Positions 18,343-27,077 of a DNA stretch of 64,000 bases are shown one piece after another. The notes under the pieces are model-generated. The model did no database searches. It saw only the letters and a list, made by a program, of their open reading frames with translations, and was not told the origin of the DNA. The translations under genes were made by a program, and so were the position numbers. The DNA comes from Polaribacter filamentus (GTDB taxonomy: Bacteria; Bacteroidota; Bacteroidia; Flavobacteriales; Flavobacteriaceae): the NCBI RefSeq assembly GCF_002943715.1, contig NZ_MQUA01000013.1:2163001-2227000 (forward strand), written 5' to 3'. Positions within the stretch are counted from its first letter, which is position 1; the number at the start of each line of letters is the position of its first letter.

Positions 18343-19503
18343 ATGGAAAACAACAAAACGCTCTATACATCCTTTACAAAACTTGCCCTAAAACTTGCCA
18401 TGTCTAAAGGCATGACTTTAAAAAAAGCAAAGGAAATCGTTATTCTAAAGTTTGAACTACACCCTTTTGAAAAAATGATTGTTGGCCTTATTGATGAACG
18501 TAAACTAATAAAAAAAGAGATCCATACACTATTAGACGAATGTATATCTGTTTGCGAAGATTTTGGACCTGATAGAGATTATGTAACTTTAATTATTGTT
18601 TTAGATAGAATAAGCAAAGTAAAGGCAACTAAAAAAGGTACCGATGACATTGCAAATCAAGTGCTAATCGCCTTCAAAGAAAAGATTGAAGAAATAAATA
18701 CAAGAATAGAATCTCCTCCATTATTTAATGTGATTTTAGAAACGAGATCTGTTGTAGAATGGGTTTCTATGTTTGGTATTTATCCTTTTATACCAAAGCA
18801 CAAAGCGAGTAAAAATAGACCCGTTTTATTAATGCCGCCTTATTTAGGAAATGATTTATCTACCACTTTTGTAAGAAATTACCTTAAATCTGTTGGTTTT
18901 AAAACGTATAAATGGGAGCTTGGGGTAAATATGATTAACTCAAAATCATTACCAAAATTGATAGAAAAGTTAGACGAAATCTTTGAAAAACATCAGGAAA
19001 AAGTAAGTCTTGTTGGCTGGAGTGGCGGAGGAATTTTTGCAAAAATAATTGCGAACAGACATCCTGATAAAGTAGAACAATTAATTACAATTGGTTCTCC
19101 TGTTTGGGGCGTTAAAAACATGAAAACCCCTGTAGTTAGGTCTTTAGAATTTTTAAGAGGACGAAAATTAAAGGAAAGAAATGATAAATTTATTAAAGAA
19201 TTAGAAGAAATTCCAGATGTACCCGTGACCTGTATTTACACAAAAACCGACGGTCTTTTGCCTTGGAAACATTGTATGGAAGCTGAAACATTAAGAAAAG
19301 ATATAAAAAATATCGAAGTTTTTGGAAGTCATTGTGGAATGGGTGCGAATGCATCCGTTTTATTAACCGTAGCCAATTCTTTAAACACGAATATTACAGG
19401 TAAAAAACCAAAAGGTATCATGACTAAGGTTGAAAGTTTATTTTTCCCTAAATTCTGGGAACAAAAAGGAATATCAAAATTTACAAACCTCTTTTTTAGT
19501 TAA
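18343..19503 (+). CDS. Alpha/beta hydrolase, lipase-like
   Basis: A 386-residue protein. The N-terminal 130 residues are helical with no assignable domain; the C-terminal half is an alpha/beta hydrolase with the nucleophile elbow GWSGGG near residue 226, ANRHPDKVEQLITIGSPVWG, an acid in CIYTKTDGLLPW and a candidate His in GSHCGMG. The fold of the catalytic part resembles PHA-depolymerase or PGAP1-like esterases linked to lipid metabolism. The substrate is unknown. It lies 9 bp after the previous hydrolase and 2 bp before the acyltransferase fusion. Confidence 0.8.
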   Translation: MENNKTLYTSFTKLALKLAMSKGMTLKKAKEIVILKFELHPFEKMIVGLIDERKLIKKEIHTLLDECISVCEDFGPDRDYVTLIIVLDRISKVKATKKGTDDIANQVLIAFKEKIEEINTRIESPPLFNVILETRSVVEWVSMFGIYPFIPKHKASKNRPVLLMPPYLGNDLSTTFVRNYLKSVGFKTYKWELGVNMINSKSLPKLIEKLDEIFEKHQEKVSLVGWSGGGIFAKIIANRHPDKVEQLITIGSPVWGVKNMKTPVVRSLEFLRGRKLKERNDKFIKELEEIPDVPVTCIYTKTDGLLPWKHCMEAETLRKDIKNIEVFGSHCGMGANASVLLTVANSLNTNITGKKPKGIMTKVESLFFPKFWEQKGISKFTNLFFS

Positions 19504-19505
19504 GT

Positions 19506-22500
19506 ATGGAACATCGTTTACAAAATATTATAGAGCATCCTAAATTTCAAGAAAAGCTTCAAGAAATTGCAACAGCTCAAGAAATTGAATTTTCTGAAAT
19601 TCAAAAACAAGGAGCTGATTGTATTGCAGAATTGTATTCTCAACAGCATCCTATTGCAAACATGTTGTCTCTAAAAGGGTTTCAATTTATGATGTCTAAA
19701 GCGTACAATAACAAAATAGATATTGATCCTAAAGAAATAAAAAAATTGATGAAATTAATGCGACAAAACTCTGTTGCGTTTATTTTAACACACAAAACCT
19801 ATTTAGATACTGTTGTTTTAGTAACCACTTTAGCTAGATATGGAATGCCAATTCCGTATACTTTTGGAGGCATCAATCTTGCTGTTCCTGGTTTTAAACA
19901 ATTGGGGAAAAAATCTGGTTTAATTTTTATCCGAAGAAGTTTTAAAGAAGACCAAATTTACAAAGCTGCTTTAAGACATTATATTTCTTGCATGATAGAA
20001 AATGGCGATCATTTAACTTGGAATATCGAAGGCACGCGCTCTAGAACAGGTAAGATTGTCTATCCTCAAATGGGGATTTTAAAATACATCATGGAAGGTG
20101 AAAAAGAAAGCACACGAAATATAAAATATGTACCCGTTTCTATTGTGTATGATTTAATTCCGGATGTTAAAGAAATGACTGAAGAAGGCAAAGGAGTCGC
20201 AAAAAAATCTGAAAATATTAGTACTTTTATCAACTACTTTAAAAAGCTAGGAAATGAATATGGCAAGGCAGCGATTCGATTTGGTGAGCCTGTAGATGCC
20301 GGCGATCACCAAAATGCCATCATACCGGATATTGAAGAAGACAGTTATTCAGACACAAACACATTGCCGCGTTTTGCTTTTGAATTGATTCATAATGCAA
20401 ATATGATAACACCAGTAACGACTGTATCACTGGTTTGTAATGTACTATTAAACAATTTTTCACTTACTAAAAATGAGATAGAAATTAGCGTTATTCAACT
20501 AATGAATTATATTGAACAACGTAAAAAAGATGTTTTAATTGAACGAGGAAAAAGCATTGGTGCATCGGTGCAAAAAGCTTTAAATTTATTACAAAGTTCA
20601 GGCATTATTCAAAAAAATAAAGCAGGCTATAAAACACAGTATAGTTTAACTTCCTCTGAGTTTTTGTCAGCAACCTATTATGCAAACATGGCTTCTGCAC
20701 ATTTGTATCACAGAGCTTTTATAGAAATGGCTTTGGTTCAAATTAAGGATGAAGATTCTCCCAATAGGATTCTTTCTTTTTGGACAGAAATTATGCGTTT
20801 AAGAAACTTGTTTAAATTCGAATTTTTCTATACAAATAAACCGAAGTTTAGCAGTGAAATTGAAGCCGAATTATCGTTGTTTGATAAAAATTGGAGAGCA
20901 ATTATTAGTAACCCAAAAGGAGATATAAACGGATTATTGGCAAGACAAGAAATGTTTGTTTCTAAAGGATTGTTATTAATCTATTTAGAAGCCAACAAAG
21001 TAGTCTGCCAAACTTTACATTCTTGGGATTTAGAAGATGAATTTACAGATGAAGATTTTATACAATTGTGTCTTTTTAAAGGAAGAGAATTGCATTGGCA
21101 GAATAGAATTAGCAGATTAGACAGTTTATCTACGCCCTTTTTAGTGAGTGCTTTGCGTTTGGCAAAAAACAGTAAACTAACTCCGTTTGATAAAAAAATA
21201 GATATCAAGGAATTAGATGTCTGGATGGATTTGCTAGAAAATCTTACGGAACGTTTGCGATTTTTACAAAAATTAGAAATTGTAAATACGAAGAAATTAA
21301 TCAGTAAAAGAAAAGAGGAGAGTGAAGTTGTTCCTGGTGCCGAATTAAACAGTATTTCTGAAGATGTTTTAGAGGATGAAGAAGGCCCGCATATTGCAGC
21401 ATTTTTTGATTTAGATAGAACGTTAATCAATGATTTTTCTGCTAAACAATTTTTAAAATCTCGCTTATTAAGTGGTAAATCCACTGTCAAAGAATTGCTT
21501 TCTCAATTTGCTACCGTTTTAGTATATGCAGCAGGCAATAGGGATTTTGAAATGCTTACAAAAATTTCTGCTTTGGGCGTAAAAGGTATCAAAGAAAAAC
21601 AATTTATAGATTTAGGTGAAGAAGTATACCAAGAACACTTGGCAAACACTATTTATCCTGAGGCAATTGCATTAATTGCATCTCATGTAAAAAGAGGACA
21701 TCAAGTCGTTATTATTTCTGCCGCAACGCGTTATCAAATTACACCAATTGCAAATGAGCTTGGTATCAAAGATATTTTCTGTACAGAAATGGAAGTTAGA
21801 AAAGGAAAATTTACGGGAATCATTTCAGAAATGTGTTGGCAAGAAGGAAAAGCGAGGGCTGGTAGAAAATTTGCAAAATCTAATAACATCGATTTATCAA
21901 AAAGTTTTTTCTACACCGATAGTATTGACGATTATCCTTTATTAGAAATTGTAGGCAAACCAATTGCTACAAATCCTGATACTAAATTATCACAATTGGC
22001 TTTTGAAAACGATTGGAAAATTCTTCGTTTTAAAGAAAACAAAAGAAAACCTTTGGTTAACGGATTAAGAACTGGCTTAGCTGCTGCAAGTTTATACCCA
22101 TCTGCATTAAAAGGGATTCTAAAAGGAACCTTATCATTATCTCATAAAGAAGGTATAAACGCAACCATTTCTAGTATTGGAGATTTAGGAACTAGATTGG
22201 CCGGTTTAGATATTGTTGTAAAAAATAAACATAATTTAGAAGATCATAGACCAGCAGTTTTTTGTTTTAATCATCAATCGTCTGCAGACTTTTTTATCAT
22301 TTTAAAATTATTAAGAAAAGATGTTACTGGTATCGCAAAAAAAGAATTAGAAATGACTCCTTTTGGCCCACTATTTAAAGCAATGGGCGCAATATTTATA
22401 GATAGAACTGACAAAGATAAAGCGTTAGAATCAATGAAAAATGCTTCAGAAATCCTAAAAAAAGGAACATCAGTTGCCATTGCTCCAGAAGGCACAAGAA

Positions 22501-22751
22501 GTGGAAGTAAAACTTTAGGGAAATTTAAAAAAGGTGCTTTTCACTTAGCGATAAAAGGTGGCGTTCCAATTGTGCCAATTGTTATTAAAAACGCATATAT
22601 GGCAATGCCAAAAGGAAGTAAAATATTTAAACCTACACATATTGAAGTAGTGGTTTTAGATCCTGTAGACACTTCTGAATGGAAACCAAAATACATAGAT
22701 AGCTATGTTGAAGAAGTTAGAAACTTATTTTTAAAGGAATTAGAGAACTAA
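19506..22751 (+). CDS. Acyltransferase-HAD-acyltransferase fusion (PlsB-like / HAD-IB / PlsC)
   Basis: A 1081-residue three-domain protein. Residues ~90-300 form a glycerol-3-phosphate-acyltransferase-like domain: HKTYLD at 96-101 (Hx4D) and EGTRSR at 175-180. A helical linker of ~300 residues follows. Residues ~630-850 form a HAD-IB hydrolase: FFDLDRTL (DxDxT), IISAATRY, and DSIDDYPLL. Residues ~915-1070 form a PlsC-type 1-acyl-G3P acyltransferase: NHQSSADFF and PEGTRSGSK. Together the domains could run G3P to lysophosphatidate to phosphatidate and possibly dephosphorylate it, delivering diacylglycerol to the WS/DGAT encoded upstream (inference). It precedes gpsA by 13 bp. Confidence 0.9.
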   Translation: MEHRLQNIIEHPKFQEKLQEIATAQEIEFSEIQKQGADCIAELYSQQHPIANMLSLKGFQFMMSKAYNNKIDIDPKEIKKLMKLMRQNSVAFILTHKTYLDTVVLVTTLARYGMPIPYTFGGINLAVPGFKQLGKKSGLIFIRRSFKEDQIYKAALRHYISCMIENGDHLTWNIEGTRSRTGKIVYPQMGILKYIMEGEKESTRNIKYVPVSIVYDLIPDVKEMTEEGKGVAKKSENISTFINYFKKLGNEYGKAAIRFGEPVDAGDHQNAIIPDIEEDSYSDTNTLPRFAFELIHNANMITPVTTVSLVCNVLLNNFSLTKNEIEISVIQLMNYIEQRKKDVLIERGKSIGASVQKALNLLQSSGIIQKNKAGYKTQYSLTSSEFLSATYYANMASAHLYHRAFIEMALVQIKDEDSPNRILSFWTEIMRLRNLFKFEFFYTNKPKFSSEIEAELSLFDKNWRAIISNPKGDINGLLARQEMFVSKGLLLIYLEANKVVCQTLHSWDLEDEFTDEDFIQLCLFKGRELHWQNRISRLDSLSTPFLVSALRLAKNSKLTPFDKKIDIKELDVWMDLLENLTERLRFLQKLEIVNTKKLISKRKEESEVVPGAELNSISEDVLEDEEGPHIAAFFDLDRTLINDFSAKQFLKSRLLSGKSTVKELLSQFATVLVYAAGNRDFEMLTKISALGVKGIKEKQFIDLGEEVYQEHLANTIYPEAIALIASHVKRGHQVVIISAATRYQITPIANELGIKDIFCTEMEVRKGKFTGIISEMCWQEGKARAGRKFAKSNNIDLSKSFFYTDSIDDYPLLEIVGKPIATNPDTKLSQLAFENDWKILRFKENKRKPLVNGLRTGLAAASLYPSALKGILKGTLSLSHKEGINATISSIGDLGTRLAGLDIVVKNKHNLEDHRPAVFCFNHQSSADFFIILKLLRKDVTGIAKKELEMTPFGPLFKAMGAIFIDRTDKDKALESMKNASEILKKGTSVAIAPEGTRSGSKTLGKFKKGAFHLAIKGGVPIVPIVIKNAYMAMPKGSKIFKPTHIEVVVLDPVDTSEWKPKYIDSYVEEVRNLFLKELEN

Positions 22752-22764
22752 TAAAACTAAAATT

Positions 22765-23766
22765 ATGAAATTAAAAGTTGGATTATTGGGCGGCGGTTCT
22801 TGGGGAACAACTGTTGCCTCCTTAACTGCAAAAAATAGCCTCACAATTATTTGGGCAAGAAACCAAGAAATAGTCGATGAAATTAATGAGCATCACACAA
22901 ATAGCAAATATTTACCTAATGCTAAATTAACACATTCTTTAAGAGCATCCGTTTCTATAAAAGAAACGGTTGAACATGCAGATGTTATTGTTATGGGTGT
23001 TCCTTCACAAAGTTTCCGTGAAGTTTTAGAAGAAGCAAAACCACATATTAGACCTTGGGTTCCCATCATAAATTTAGCAAAGGGATTGGAAATTAGCACC
23101 AAAATGCGAATGACAGAAATAATTGAAGAATTAATGCCTGGTCATCCAATTGGTGTTTTAACAGGTCCTAATTTAGCTAAAGAAATTCATTTTGGAAAAG
23201 CCGCCGCTGCAGTAATTGCAATGGTGGATCATTCAATTGCACAAAGTTTACAGTCGGTATTTAGTTCGGGTTTATTTCGTGTGTACACAAATGATGACGT
23301 TATTGGGTGTGAGTTAGGCGGTGCTTTAAAAAACATTTATGCAATCGCCACAGGAATGGGAGATGGTTCAAATGCTGGAGATAATACACGCGCTGCAATT
23401 ATAACTAGAGGTTTAGCAGAACTTACCCGATTAGGAATTGCGATGGGTGGTAAAAAAAGTACTTTTTCTGGTTTAGCAGGAATGGGCGATTTAGTTGCAA
23501 CGTGTTCTAGCACCAAAAGTAGAAATCATCATGTTGGTTTTCAATTAGGAAGAGGCAAGAGCTTAGATCAAATTATTAGCGAAATGGACGAAGTTGCTGA
23601 AGGTGTAAAAACAGTAAAAGTAGTTATGGAACTAGCTAAACATTATAAAATTGATATGCCAATTGCCAAAGAAATTTACAAAGTTCTCTACGAAGGTAAC
23701 AACGTAAATGATGCTTTTAAAGGTTTATTAAAATACGAAACTGGCTCTGAAAAAGAACCGGGTTAA
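22765..23766 (+). CDS. gpsA: NAD(P)H-dependent glycerol-3-phosphate dehydrogenase
   Basis: A 333-residue enzyme reducing dihydroxyacetone phosphate to sn-glycerol 3-phosphate. The Rossmann loop is LLGGGSWGTTVA; the catalytic lysine lies in GCELGGALKNIYAIATGMGDG; FSGLAGMGDLVATCSSTKSRNHHVG is a core family block. Its place directly after the acyltransferase fusion is the clearest sign that the operon makes glycerolipid: it supplies the backbone that the fusion acylates. The next gene starts 10 bp after the stop. Confidence 0.95.
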   Translation: MKLKVGLLGGGSWGTTVASLTAKNSLTIIWARNQEIVDEINEHHTNSKYLPNAKLTHSLRASVSIKETVEHADVIVMGVPSQSFREVLEEAKPHIRPWVPIINLAKGLEISTKMRMTEIIEELMPGHPIGVLTGPNLAKEIHFGKAAAAVIAMVDHSIAQSLQSVFSSGLFRVYTNDDVIGCELGGALKNIYAIATGMGDGSNAGDNTRAAIITRGLAELTRLGIAMGGKKSTFSGLAGMGDLVATCSSTKSRNHHVGFQLGRGKSLDQIISEMDEVAEGVKTVKVVMELAKHYKIDMPIAKEIYKVLYEGNNVNDAFKGLLKYETGSEKEPG

Positions 23767-23776
23767 AATTAAAGTC

Positions 23777-24289
23777 ATGACAAAAAAACAAGACCAAACA
23801 GCCTCTTTTATGGTTCGTTTTAACCAACGAATCTTTGAAGAAAATGGCGAATCTAAACTGCAATGGCGTGGTAAGATTTCTCATATTCAAGATGGTGATG
23901 AGAAAAGATTTTCAGATTTTAACGATGCCTTACTTTTTATGCAGCAAAAGTTAGGCGAATTAACGGAAGAAGCTACAAAACATCAAACTACTGAGGAACA
24001 AGAAAGTATTCTTAAAAAAAGCTATTCTATGTGGAAAACCATTAGGGATTTTGGTCCAAAAGTAATTAGAGACACCTTAAAAGATCCTAAAAAACAGTTT
24101 ATACATTTACAAGATGAACTTCAAGATAAAATAAGCACATTTAGCGAAGAAATATCAGAGAAAGTGCAAATTGATCAATGGAGAAATGCTTCAAGATCTG
24201 ATTTTAATAAAATTCAAAGTCAAATAGAAAGCTTATCATCAGAAATAACAAAACTTGTTACAAAAGTAGACGCTATAAAAAAGAAATAG
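23777..24289 (+). CDS. Hypothetical protein with C-terminal coiled coil, lipid-operon member
   Basis: A 170-residue soluble protein of no family I can name. Residues 8-55 look like a small beta-rich domain (FMVRFNQRIFEENGESKLQW, then SDFNDALLFMQQKLGEL). The rest is strongly charged and helical, ending in a heptad-like segment SQIESLSSEITKLVTKVDAI. Its operon position, size and amphipathic helices would suit a regulator or a lipid-body surface protein, but that is speculation. It is 10 bp after gpsA and 7 bp before the BTAD regulator. Confidence 0.7.
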   Translation: MTKKQDQTASFMVRFNQRIFEENGESKLQWRGKISHIQDGDEKRFSDFNDALLFMQQKLGELTEEATKHQTTEEQESILKKSYSMWKTIRDFGPKVIRDTLKDPKKQFIHLQDELQDKISTFSEEISEKVQIDQWRNASRSDFNKIQSQIESLSSEITKLVTKVDAIKKK

Positions 24290-24296
24290 TTGCGCT

Positions 24297-25100
24297 ATGT
24301 TTAACGCTCTTCAACAATTACAAGAATTACAAGCCTTTCAAAAAGATGCACAAATTCGCATTGAAACTTTAGGGCATTTTTGTGTGTGGAGAAATCATCA
24401 AAAGATTGAAAGTAAAGAATGGGCAAGAGATAAAACGATTCAATTATTGCAATATTTAGTTTCTAATCGAAAAAGAAATGCACTTCATAAAGAAAAAATT
24501 ATGGATGGCCTCTGGGAAGAATGGAATGATCGAGATTTTAAAGTGGCGCTTCACGGAATCCATAAAGTTTTAGAACCAGAGAGACTTTCTAGAACAGAAT
24601 CAGAATATATTATAAGACAAGGTGTTAGTTACCAAATAGATTTAGAAAAAGTTTGGATTGATGTCGAAGCCTTAGAAAAATACATTATTATTGGTAATGA
24701 AGCTTTTATTGTTGACAAATCTATTTCTAAAATAGCCTATAAAGCTGCAATAGCATTATATAAAGGATCTTATTTACCCAACAGAATCTTCGAAGATTGG
24801 ACCTCCGAAGAAAGAGAAAAAACACAACTTTTAATTTTAGGCGCTTATATCACCTTAGCAGAAATTTTACTAGAAGAAAATCCGTTAGAAAGTATCCGTT
24901 TGGCGCAAAATGCTTTGGCTATTGATGCAACTTGGGAAGACGCATACAGAATACAAATGCAAGCGTATATTATTAAAGGCAACAGACCTCAAGCGATCAA
25001 AACGTATATGAAATGCCAAGTGATTTTAGAAGAAGAGTATGGAATTTCCCCGCTTCCTGAAACAAAAAAATTATTGAAAGAGATAGAGGAAATACATTAA
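24297..25100 (+). CDS. BTAD-domain transcriptional regulator (SARP-like)
   Basis: A 267-residue regulator. Residues ~18-110 form an OmpR-like winged helix: IRIETLGHFCVWRNHQKI, then KTIQLLQYLVSNRKR and ALHGIHKVLEPER. Residues ~150-265 form a bacterial transcriptional activator domain (BTAD) of TPR-like helices with YKGSYLPNRIFEDWTSEER and IKTYMKCQVILEEEYGISP. The SARP/BTAD class normally activates nearby genes. It closes the lipid operon and is the likely local regulator. Confidence 0.85.
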   Translation: MFNALQQLQELQAFQKDAQIRIETLGHFCVWRNHQKIESKEWARDKTIQLLQYLVSNRKRNALHKEKIMDGLWEEWNDRDFKVALHGIHKVLEPERLSRTESEYIIRQGVSYQIDLEKVWIDVEALEKYIIIGNEAFIVDKSISKIAYKAAIALYKGSYLPNRIFEDWTSEEREKTQLLILGAYITLAEILLEENPLESIRLAQNALAIDATWEDAYRIQMQAYIIKGNRPQAIKTYMKCQVILEEEYGISPLPETKKLLKEIEEIH

Positions 25101-25107
25101 ATATTTA

Positions 25108-25309
25108 AGACACGGATTGCACAGATTTACGCGGATTGTTGCTTTGAGTTGAATCTGCTGCTGTAAAAAAAGACAAGGGTTTAACGAATTACACAGACCC
25201 TCGCTTAACTCTAATATTGTGGATAGAATAAAAAAAATACCAATCAATTTTAAATTTTATTTTACAATTTAACATGTTTCATCCGTGAAAATCTGTGAAA
25301 TCCGTGTCT
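25108..25309. repeat. Inverted-repeat-flanked non-coding element
   Basis: A 21-bp arm at 25108-25128 (AGACACGGATTGCACAGATT plus T) and its near-perfect reverse complement at 25289-25309 (one mismatch) bracket ~160 bp of AT-rich DNA. Each arm is itself built from short 'CACGGAT/ACAGATT' words. No ORF is seen inside. It starts 8 bp after the BTAD gene stop and may be a miniature repeat that also acts as a strong terminator-like hairpin. Confidence 0.6.
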
Positions 25310-25346
25310 AAGAAAAATTAAAGACTTTACATGGTTCATATAATAC

Positions 25347-26623
25347 AAGACCGTTGCAAAAAGCGAACTTAATTATTTTTACTTTTTAGAGTTCCCTTTT
25401 TTTTAGCTACAACATCGATTATGCTATTTTTTTTCTATTTTAAGTGAGTAAATGCCTTTTTTAGGCTTCATTTTTCCTTAATTTTTACAATTAGACGCAA
25501 ATATCCCTGGACTTCGATATAAATTATAGCACATTGCCTCCATCAAATTTTGTGTATGCATTTTTTTCATCCCTCTGTATCTTGCAATTCCACCTTTAAA
25601 CCATAATTTTATTCCTCCAAAAGTACGTTCTACTTTAAACCTTGTTTTTCCTATTAATTTATTGAATCTAGTTTCCCATTTTGTTAACGGTTTATTTTTT
25701 ACCGCCTTTTTAAGGATATGATTCTTTAAATTACGCTTCTTTAAAATCGCAACATTTTTCTTTGATTGGTACCCTTTATCTGCCTTTAGAGGGATGTCTT
25801 TTGGTAATACCACATTTACAGTTTCTAGAACTTCCTCCAAATTTGCAATCTCATTTTTGCTGGCAGTTGTGGTTAGTACTCCTAGAACGAGTCCTTCGTT
25901 ATCCGTTACATGATGCTTTTTAAACCCAAAATGGTACTTTCCTCTTTTCTTTAACCAAGTACCCTCTTTATCGACACTATCTGGATATTCTTTGTGTACT
26001 TCTACTTGGTCTGCACAGCGGTCTTCGGTTACCTTAAAATTTGTTTTTCCTTTTGGTCTAAGTGGCGTATCTATTACACTAGCGTCTATTATTAAACCTG
26101 TTTTTACAATGATATTATGTGCTTCTAGCTGTTTGTTTATGGAGGTAAATAATTTTTCGAAGGTTTGTGTTTTGGTTAATGCGGTTCTAAACCTACTTAA
26201 AGTACTATGATCTGGAGCAACCTGTTCAATGGTCATCCCACAAAAATAACTAAAGGAAAGACTGTCATTTATTCGGTCTTCAACTTCATAATCGCTTAAA
26301 CCATACCAACTTTGTAAAAGACACATTTTAAAAAGTAATGTCCCATCATAAGAAGGCTTGCCAGTGGCACTTTTTCCTTTTAAATAATCATTATTTATTA
26401 GGATAGAGATCGTATCCCAATCGATAAGGGTGTTTATTTGGGTGAAAAATGTCTTTTTAATTTTTCTTGCTCGTAAATCACAAATGCTATCGGCTAAAGT
26501 TGGTTGTTTTTGTATTTTCATACACTAAATTTACAACTTAATATACTTACAATCATATATTTAACATAAATAATAACGTGTTATTTTTGTGCTTTTTATT
26601 AGGTACTTCCTTGCAACGGTCTT
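25347..26623 (-). mobile_element. IS5-family-like insertion sequence
   Basis: A 1277-bp element with 13-bp perfect terminal inverted repeats AAGACCGTTGCAA / TTGCAACGGTCTT and a 5-bp direct repeat AATAC at 25342-25346 and 26624-26628, the likely target duplication. It carries one intact transposase gene on the minus strand. Confidence 0.85.
25478..26521 (-). CDS. IS5-family-like transposase (DDE)
   Basis: A 347-residue transposase. The N-terminal DUF772-like domain includes GKPSYDGTLLFKMCLLQSWY and PDHSTLSRFRTAL; the catalytic DDE residues lie in IIDASVIDTPL, PLKADKGYQSKKN and KVERTFGGIKLWF. It is full length and has no internal stops, so the element may still be active. It lies within clear inverted repeats between the lipid operon and the phasin-like genes. 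Confidence 0.92.
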   Translation of the reverse strand: MKIQKQPTLADSICDLRARKIKKTFFTQINTLIDWDTISILINNDYLKGKSATGKPSYDGTLLFKMCLLQSWYGLSDYEVEDRINDSLSFSYFCGMTIEQVAPDHSTLSRFRTALTKTQTFEKLFTSINKQLEAHNIIVKTGLIIDASVIDTPLRPKGKTNFKVTEDRCADQVEVHKEYPDSVDKEGTWLKKRGKYHFGFKKHHVTDNEGLVLGVLTTTASKNEIANLEEVLETVNVVLPKDIPLKADKGYQSKKNVAILKKRNLKNHILKKAVKNKPLTKWETRFNKLIGKTRFKVERTFGGIKLWFKGGIARYRGMKKMHTQNLMEAMCYNLYRSPGIFASNCKN

Positions 26624-26671
26624 AATACGTGAAATCTATATCAAAAGAACTTAAATCTTCCATAGCATGTA

Positions 26672-26708
26672 TTTGTAACTCATTTGCAACTCCCTCTTTC
26701 TAAATTTG
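26672..26708 (+). promoter_or_regulatory. Operator plus -7 box, copy 1
   Basis: TTTGTAACTCATTTGCAACT, two direct TTTGyAACT half-sites 11 bp apart, then 9 bp and a TAAATTTG box. The same arrangement with identical spacing recurs at 26995, so it is a shared control element. The start codon is 28 bp downstream. Confidence 0.7.
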
Positions 26709-26736
26709 CATTAAATTAGTATTAAAACTAAAAAAG

Positions 26737-26994
26737 ATGAAAACAATTTATAAAGCAAATATTAAAGAAAAAACATTAAAATTAAACAGTTTTGCTCTAA
26801 AATCTACTGAAAAAGTGATTTTAAAATCAATTGATACTGCAGAAAATTTACAAGAGTTAACTTCCAAAAAACTAAGAAGCATCTTCAAGTTTACAGCAAA
26901 GCAACAAGATAATTTCTTTAACAACCTTGAAAAAGGAAAAGGAATGATTTGGAAAAAGCTTAATAAATCATTAGACTTTTTTACCAAAAACTAG
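26737..26994 (+). CDS. Small phasin-like helical protein A
   Basis: An 85-residue basic, fully helical protein. The segment LKSTEKVILKSIDTAENLQELTSKKL parallels AFNAIETTVKTGEKWQKLTAKLI-type stretches in the next two proteins, and all share a 'FxFTAKQQDNxF / LTKQQINM / LANQQNIIFDTLE' block. This Ala/Lys-rich amphipathic pattern resembles phasin-family granule proteins; no diagnostic motif proves it. It has its own operator/promoter copy. Confidence 0.65.
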   Translation: MKTIYKANIKEKTLKLNSFALKSTEKVILKSIDTAENLQELTSKKLRSIFKFTAKQQDNFFNNLEKGKGMIWKKLNKSLDFFTKN

Positions 26995-27031
26995 TTTGTA
27001 ACTCATTTGCAACTTACATCACTTAAATTTG
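26995..27031 (+). promoter_or_regulatory. Operator plus -7 box, copy 2
   Basis: An exact second copy of TTTGTAACTCATTTGCAACT, 9 bp before TAAATTTG. It starts at the base after the stop of gene A and drives the next two genes. Confidence 0.7.
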
Positions 27032-27077
27032 CAACATAAATACCAATAAAAAAGTAAAAACTTAAAACACACATATT

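Noticed and set aside
20981..21490. 169-codon minus-strand frame inside the acyltransferase fusion
   Set aside because: Overlaps the linker and HAD region of a well-supported gene and has Ser/Lys-rich shadow-frame composition.
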